Source: Proteobacteria bacterium UBA3413
Lineage (GTDB): Bacteria > Pseudomonadota > Gammaproteobacteria > Magnimaribacterales > D2472
Direction: 5' to 3'
NCBI GenBank assembly: GCA_002358345.1
Contig: DEOR01000044.1
Coordinates: 1-15,890, forward strand
Length of the DNA stretch: 15,890 nucleotides
Shown here: piece after piece, positions 12,594 through 15,890 of the stretch
Position numbering within the stretch: the stretch's first letter is position 1
How the letters are laid out: every line of letters starts with the position of its first letter
Notes under the pieces: model-generated
Database searches by the model: none
What the model saw: only the letters and a program-made list of their open reading frames with translations
What the model was told of the DNA's origin: nothing
Made by a program: the position numbers and the translations under genes

Positions 12594-14414
12594 TTAAGTG
12601 TTTTCTAGCCAGATAGGAGAGGTCCAAGCCCTTTCTTGAATAAATTTAGCGGTAGATGGTTCTACCTTAGACTCGGAATCACAATATTCTGAATTTTTTA
12701 AACAAAGATTATAGGACCAGCGACATGACTTATTAGCGACGACTCGCACATAGTAATAAGCATTTTCAGCGTTATTAAAATTAGGATCATTCCAGACGGT
12801 ACACATACTCTTCTGCCCCTTGCCTTGAACCCTGCAAGTGCCTTCGTCTAGCTCAACAGGAGAGTCTGTGATTGCAACATCATGGATGGAGGTTATCAGC
12901 TCACCATTTCTTACAACCCCCTTTATAACTTGCAACTTATCTATAAATTGATCAGGAAGACTTGCATCTGCTTGAGATGAAATAAAGAGTCTGGCTTGGC
13001 TTAAAGCTTGTGATTTTAAAGTACCGCCCATGGGAACCCCATGCTCGTAAGCATCAGAAATAGCATCAGGATTTTGACAAAGTGTGGTCTCTAAATCGTC
13101 CCCCATAAAGAATCGAACAATGAAACGTGGGCCCGAGGTGCCATAAACCTCTTTTCGTTTAAAGGCATCAAAAATTGAACTTCTAGAATTTTCTTCTGCC
13201 CAGGCTACCGCCAAGCCTCCTGGATTAAATTCAATGTCGTCTGGCAGACCCTTGGGGATAGATGATCGGAAAGATTTACCAGCGCCTCCATGGCCCTGGA
13301 AGGTGTTTTCATCGACTGCTCCAGGAGTTCCTAGGTGGGTGTCCGTGCTTGCGATGACTCCAAACTTTAATGGATTAACTGATAAATCTTCTTGAAACAA
13401 TAAGCCCTGCCCTAAAGACTCTCTAATAAAGCTAGCATCGGGAGATGCTGAGAAATCTTTTTGAAATTTTGATCTGAAATCTTTATAGGGAAGTTGCTCA
13501 AAATCACACAATGGATCGCTTAAACTAATATTACATTCTGAGCTGCCTTTGTGCTGAAAAATCTCTACTAATGGCTCTTTTTTGCTTTGAATGAAGAGCT
13601 CGTCTTGATCGGGCTTTTCAAACATATAGCCATTGCTTAGATTAGAATTATGAGGAATCACAACATAGTCACAATTCTCATTGCAGCTTAGATCTAATTG
13701 ATCCCATAGCTCTTTTCTGGATGGGGCCTCATAAAAACTGACTGGGCTTGATGGAACATTGGCATTATTAAAAATAATATTACGATGTAGGTTGTTGCCA
13801 GAGTAAGCCGCGCCCGTCCACTCATACCCAACAAATGATGAAAAGCTACAATCGCTTGTACGATCATAATGAGACTCAGCTGCAGCAATGGTTTCATGCC
13901 ATGGAGTTTGAGCAGCATCAAGACAAAATTCTCTCGCATCACCACACACACTTGCCTCACCTCTCACGCTAGCTTTAGCGTTCAAGTAGAAATAAGAGAG
14001 TTTAGGAAAATTTCTATAAACGCGACAGTGAAAACTCTTATATTTAAGTGAGTTAATATCGCTACACATTCTTACCTCTCCAAGCAGTTCAGCATGGTCA
14101 GTCACAGCAGCAAAATCTAGAGATTGCTTGAGTCTTGAAACTCTCTCGCTGGTCCCATCCTCTAAATATGGCTGAAGATATAATGATTGTCCTTTAGCAT
14201 ATCGGTAAGCATCATCTGGCGTATTGAGAGTGCCTTGAGTATTAGCATCCAATGAAAGGGCTGTATGAACATGCAGATCACCAAACAAAGGGATTCTATT
14301 TTTAACATGCACCTGGCAAGGCGCTCTTGTTTCATACTGGTAGGGTTGAATTTCAGCTCCATACGTCAAACTGCTCCAAGCAGCCAGGTAAAACGCAAGG
14401 AAAACTAGTTTCAT
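12594..14414 (-). CDS. Secreted DUF3604 (PHP-like) protein
   Basis: A 606-aa exported protein of the DUF3604 family, whose members have a metal-binding PHP-like fold; no substrate is established. Seen: a Sec signal peptide (hydrophobic residues 3-16, probable cleavage after Ala20 in TYG-A); GDLHVHTALS (45-54) with the metal-type H48xH50; AVTDHAE (103-109); VVIPHNSN in the middle; GVIASTDTHLGTPG; and the YGTSGPRFIVRFF signature near the C-terminal third. There are 16 cysteines, an even number, in line with disulfides in the periplasm or at the surface. An AAGAG-like site lies 7-8 nt before the ATG. The gene follows the TonB-dependent receptor by 61 bp, most of it filled by an intrinsic terminator. 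A hydrolase acting on a substrate imported by the receptor is a reasonable but unproven guess. Confidence 0.88.
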   Translation of the reverse strand: MKLVFLAFYLAAWSSLTYGAEIQPYQYETRAPCQVHVKNRIPLFGDLHVHTALSLDANTQGTLNTPDDAYRYAKGQSLYLQPYLEDGTSERVSRLKQSLDFAAVTDHAELLGEVRMCSDINSLKYKSFHCRVYRNFPKLSYFYLNAKASVRGEASVCGDAREFCLDAAQTPWHETIAAAESHYDRTSDCSFSSFVGYEWTGAAYSGNNLHRNIIFNNANVPSSPVSFYEAPSRKELWDQLDLSCNENCDYVVIPHNSNLSNGYMFEKPDQDELFIQSKKEPLVEIFQHKGSSECNISLSDPLCDFEQLPYKDFRSKFQKDFSASPDASFIRESLGQGLLFQEDLSVNPLKFGVIASTDTHLGTPGAVDENTFQGHGGAGKSFRSSIPKGLPDDIEFNPGGLAVAWAEENSRSSIFDAFKRKEVYGTSGPRFIVRFFMGDDLETTLCQNPDAISDAYEHGVPMGGTLKSQALSQARLFISSQADASLPDQFIDKLQVIKGVVRNGELITSIHDVAITDSPVELDEGTCRVQGKGQKSMCTVWNDPNFNNAENAYYYVRVVANKSCRWSYNLCLKNSEYCDSESKVEPSTAKFIQERAWTSPIWLENT

Positions 14415-14427
14415 TTAATGTCTCTTC

Positions 14428-14457
14428 AAAAAAAACGGCAACCGAAGTTGCCGTTTT
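14428..14457 (-). terminator. Intrinsic terminator of the TonB-dependent receptor gene
   Basis: On the minus strand: AAAACGGCAAC, loop TTCG, GTTGCCGTTTT, running into a tract of eight T. The stem is a perfect 11 bp closed by C-G around the extra-stable UUCG tetraloop. It starts 18 bp after the receptor stop codon. The T tract ends 13 bp before the DUF3604 ATG. On the plus strand only four T follow the stem, so it acts leftward. Confidence 0.92.
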
Positions 14458-14475
14458 ATATTCATTACTAATTTC

Positions 14476-15890
14476 TTAGAATCTATAGACTAACTGAGCT
14501 CCAAGCTGTCTACCCATATTGGTATTAGCAGCATAGAATTTAGAAGGCAAGCTTCCGCCTCCTGGAATATGATAGTCTGTGTAATATGATTGAATGTGAG
14601 AAAGATCTACATCATCCAGCATATTTTTCACAAAGAAACTTGCATCCCACACATCATCCGCTGATTTCCAGCCCACAATGATATTTGCTAAGACTAAAGC
14701 TTTGATGGAAAGATCAGGATTAATAGCACTCGTTCTCTCATCTCTCCAGCTAATATTATATCTAGTATATCTTTCGCCGCCCCATGAGGCAGCAGTTGTA
14801 TGATCTAGGTAGAATGTTAGGGATGATTCGGCAGCATCGCCAACTGGCTGGCCGCTCACATCTCTTGTTGCAGCTAACATTCCTGCATAGGAAGGATCAT
14901 TAGCATAACCAATAGACCCAGCATCAAACTCTGAATCAGTAGAAGTGTAACTGCCACCAAGAGTTAAATCAGCATTAACAACATAGGCATATTCAAAGTC
15001 TAGGCCTGAAATAGAGGCGTCGTTATTGTTGAAGATTCCACCTTGGACTTGCTGAATAACGCCTGGGCCAGCAGCTGTATATGTTCTGGCACTAACATTA
15101 TCCCATTTAGTTTGATAGCCTTCAAAGGAATAGTCATAGTAAGCAGCATTCAGTCTGAGTCTGCCGTCCATAAATTCACCTTTCATACCAATCTCAACCA
15201 TGTCACTTTCTTCTTTTTCAAAAGTAATTAGTGAAGGGTTGATTGCAACGGGTGAGATGGTAGCGCCAGGACTTCTGAAGCCACTTTCAGTAGAAACATA
15301 AAGCATGACATCTTCATTAAAGTAATGTCCAATCTTAAAACTACCAGTTGTAGAGTCATTCAAGGAGTTTTGAAGATTCACTGGGATTCTAGGAATAGTC
15401 ATTCCGCCACCTGATGCTGCTGTAACCAAAGCAGTTACTGGTAGGTATAAGTTTTGAGCTCTATACCCAACAATCTCTTGCTCACGAATACCAAATTGGA
15501 TAAAGGTTTTATCCGACAAATTGTATTTAAAGTTTGCAAACCAAGCTTCAGTTTTATTGGTCAATGGAATACCCATACAAGTTATCACATTAGGCTTAGC
15601 AGCAAATAAACCTGGGCTAGCTCTTTCAGCTAAACAGGCTTGATGTGGGGTTTTATATTCAAACCCTACGAGCGGCTTAAACAGGCCAGGGTGAACTTCA
15701 TAATTGTCCATGGAGACATCTAAATCTGCATGCGTAAAAGTTTGAGAATCTCTTGAAAAGAAACCAACCGTGTACTCAAGCTTATCGTTGTCTTGATTTG
15801 AGATTCGCATTTCAATGGTTTCAATGCCTGTATTTGTTCTCACCTCTTGTGGATAGCCGTAAGTGTATGCTCCAGCATAGTCTCGATCGA
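14476..15890 (-). CDS. TonB-dependent receptor, C-terminal part (5' end outside the window)
   Basis: Outer-membrane beta-barrel that imports a ligand using the TonB-ExbBD system; about 470 C-terminal residues are visible and the frame is open to the right edge, so the GTG at 15843 is internal. Seen: alternating polar/aromatic strands such as FIQFGIREQE, DVMLYVSTESGFRSPG (the GFRSPG turn common in these receptors), LRLNAAYYDYSF and ADLTLGGSYTSTDS, long external loops with paired Cys residues near the start of the visible part, and a terminal ...QLVYRF ending in Phe as needed for Bam assembly. The TonB box and plug domain are outside the window. It resembles the large TonB receptors of marine Gammaproteobacteria; the ligand cannot be told. 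Its own terminator follows; the DUF3604 gene is the next gene. Confidence 0.92.
   Translation of the reverse strand, partial: DRDYAGAYTYGYPQEVRTNTGIETIEMRISNQDNDKLEYTVGFFSRDSQTFTHADLDVSMDNYEVHPGLFKPLVGFEYKTPHQACLAERASPGLFAAKPNVITCMGIPLTNKTEAWFANFKYNLSDKTFIQFGIREQEIVGYRAQNLYLPVTALVTAASGGGMTIPRIPVNLQNSLNDSTTGSFKIGHYFNEDVMLYVSTESGFRSPGATISPVAINPSLITFEKEESDMVEIGMKGEFMDGRLRLNAAYYDYSFEGYQTKWDNVSARTYTAAGPGVIQQVQGGIFNNNDASISGLDFEYAYVVNADLTLGGSYTSTDSEFDAGSIGYANDPSYAGMLAATRDVSGQPVGDAAESSLTFYLDHTTAASWGGERYTRYNISWRDERTSAINPDLSIKALVLANIIVGWKSADDVWDASFFVKNMLDDVDLSHIQSYYTDYHIPGGGSLPSKFYAANTNMGRQLGAQLVYRF

Noticed and set aside
13694..13960. 88-aa minus-strand open frame inside the DUF3604 gene
   Set aside because: Same strand but a different frame from a conserved gene, with no start signal or recognisable domain.
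1..15890. Mobile element, CRISPR array or defence island
   Set aside because: I saw no repeat-spacer arrays, transposase or integrase motifs, or terminal inverted repeats. Both tRNA genes lack an adjacent integrase or a duplicated 3' end in the window.

Overview
The window looks like a piece of an AT-rich, compactly organised marine gammaproteobacterial chromosome. The sbcB-type exonuclease I, RhlG-like reductase, DUF3604 protein, TonB-dependent receptor and PQQ alcohol dehydrogenase together resemble SAR86-like or other oligotrophic marine Gammaproteobacteria. That placement is inferred from gene content and base composition, not from a marker gene. Base and codon use look uniform. I see no insertion sequence, integrase, CRISPR array or rRNA.

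Left part (1-4425): the 3' part of a SLC13/DASS permease with two RCK_C (TrkA-C) domains runs rightward. It is followed by tRNA-Val(GAC) on the minus strand, with its own -10 box. Next, leftward, come an acyl-CoA dehydrogenase of the ACAD10/11 type and exonuclease I, overlapping by one base and so probably co-transcribed.

Centre (4426-9620): a LysR regulator is divergent from the acyl-CoA dehydrogenase, and a 15-bp inverted repeat lies on the dehydrogenase's predicted -35 box. An RhlG-like SDR reductase and a small class I methyltransferase form a leftward operon with an ATGA overlap, and it meets the LysR gene in overlapping stop codons. Divergent from the SDR is a YrbG-like Na+/Ca2+ exchanger whose 3' end overlaps an antisense DUF4345-like membrane protein by 51 bp. 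A single-cysteine thioredoxin-fold gene and an AMP-nucleosidase-like gene converge with no spacer.

Right part (9621-15890), all leftward: a PQQ- and haem c-containing alcohol dehydrogenase predicted to be a lipoprotein, tRNA-Leu(UAG) with a good promoter, a second DUF4345-like membrane protein, a 70-aa two-helix membrane protein, a secreted cysteine-rich DUF3604 (PHP-like) protein, and the C-terminal barrel of a TonB-dependent receptor running off the window. A strong intrinsic terminator with a UUCG loop lies between receptor and DUF3604 gene, ending only 13 bp before the DUF3604 start codon.

How the genes might work together: the acyl-CoA dehydrogenase, the LysR regulator and perhaps the SDR/methyltransferase pair could form a local acyl or lipid metabolism module. 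The TonB receptor and DUF3604 protein could form an uptake/processing pair in the envelope. Both are inferences from context. I found no clearly new defence or mobile system. The points most worth a second look are the terminator placement, the regulator/operator arrangement, and three genes that look leaderless, with a -10-like box 5-6 nt before the start codon and no visible Shine-Dalgarno sequence.
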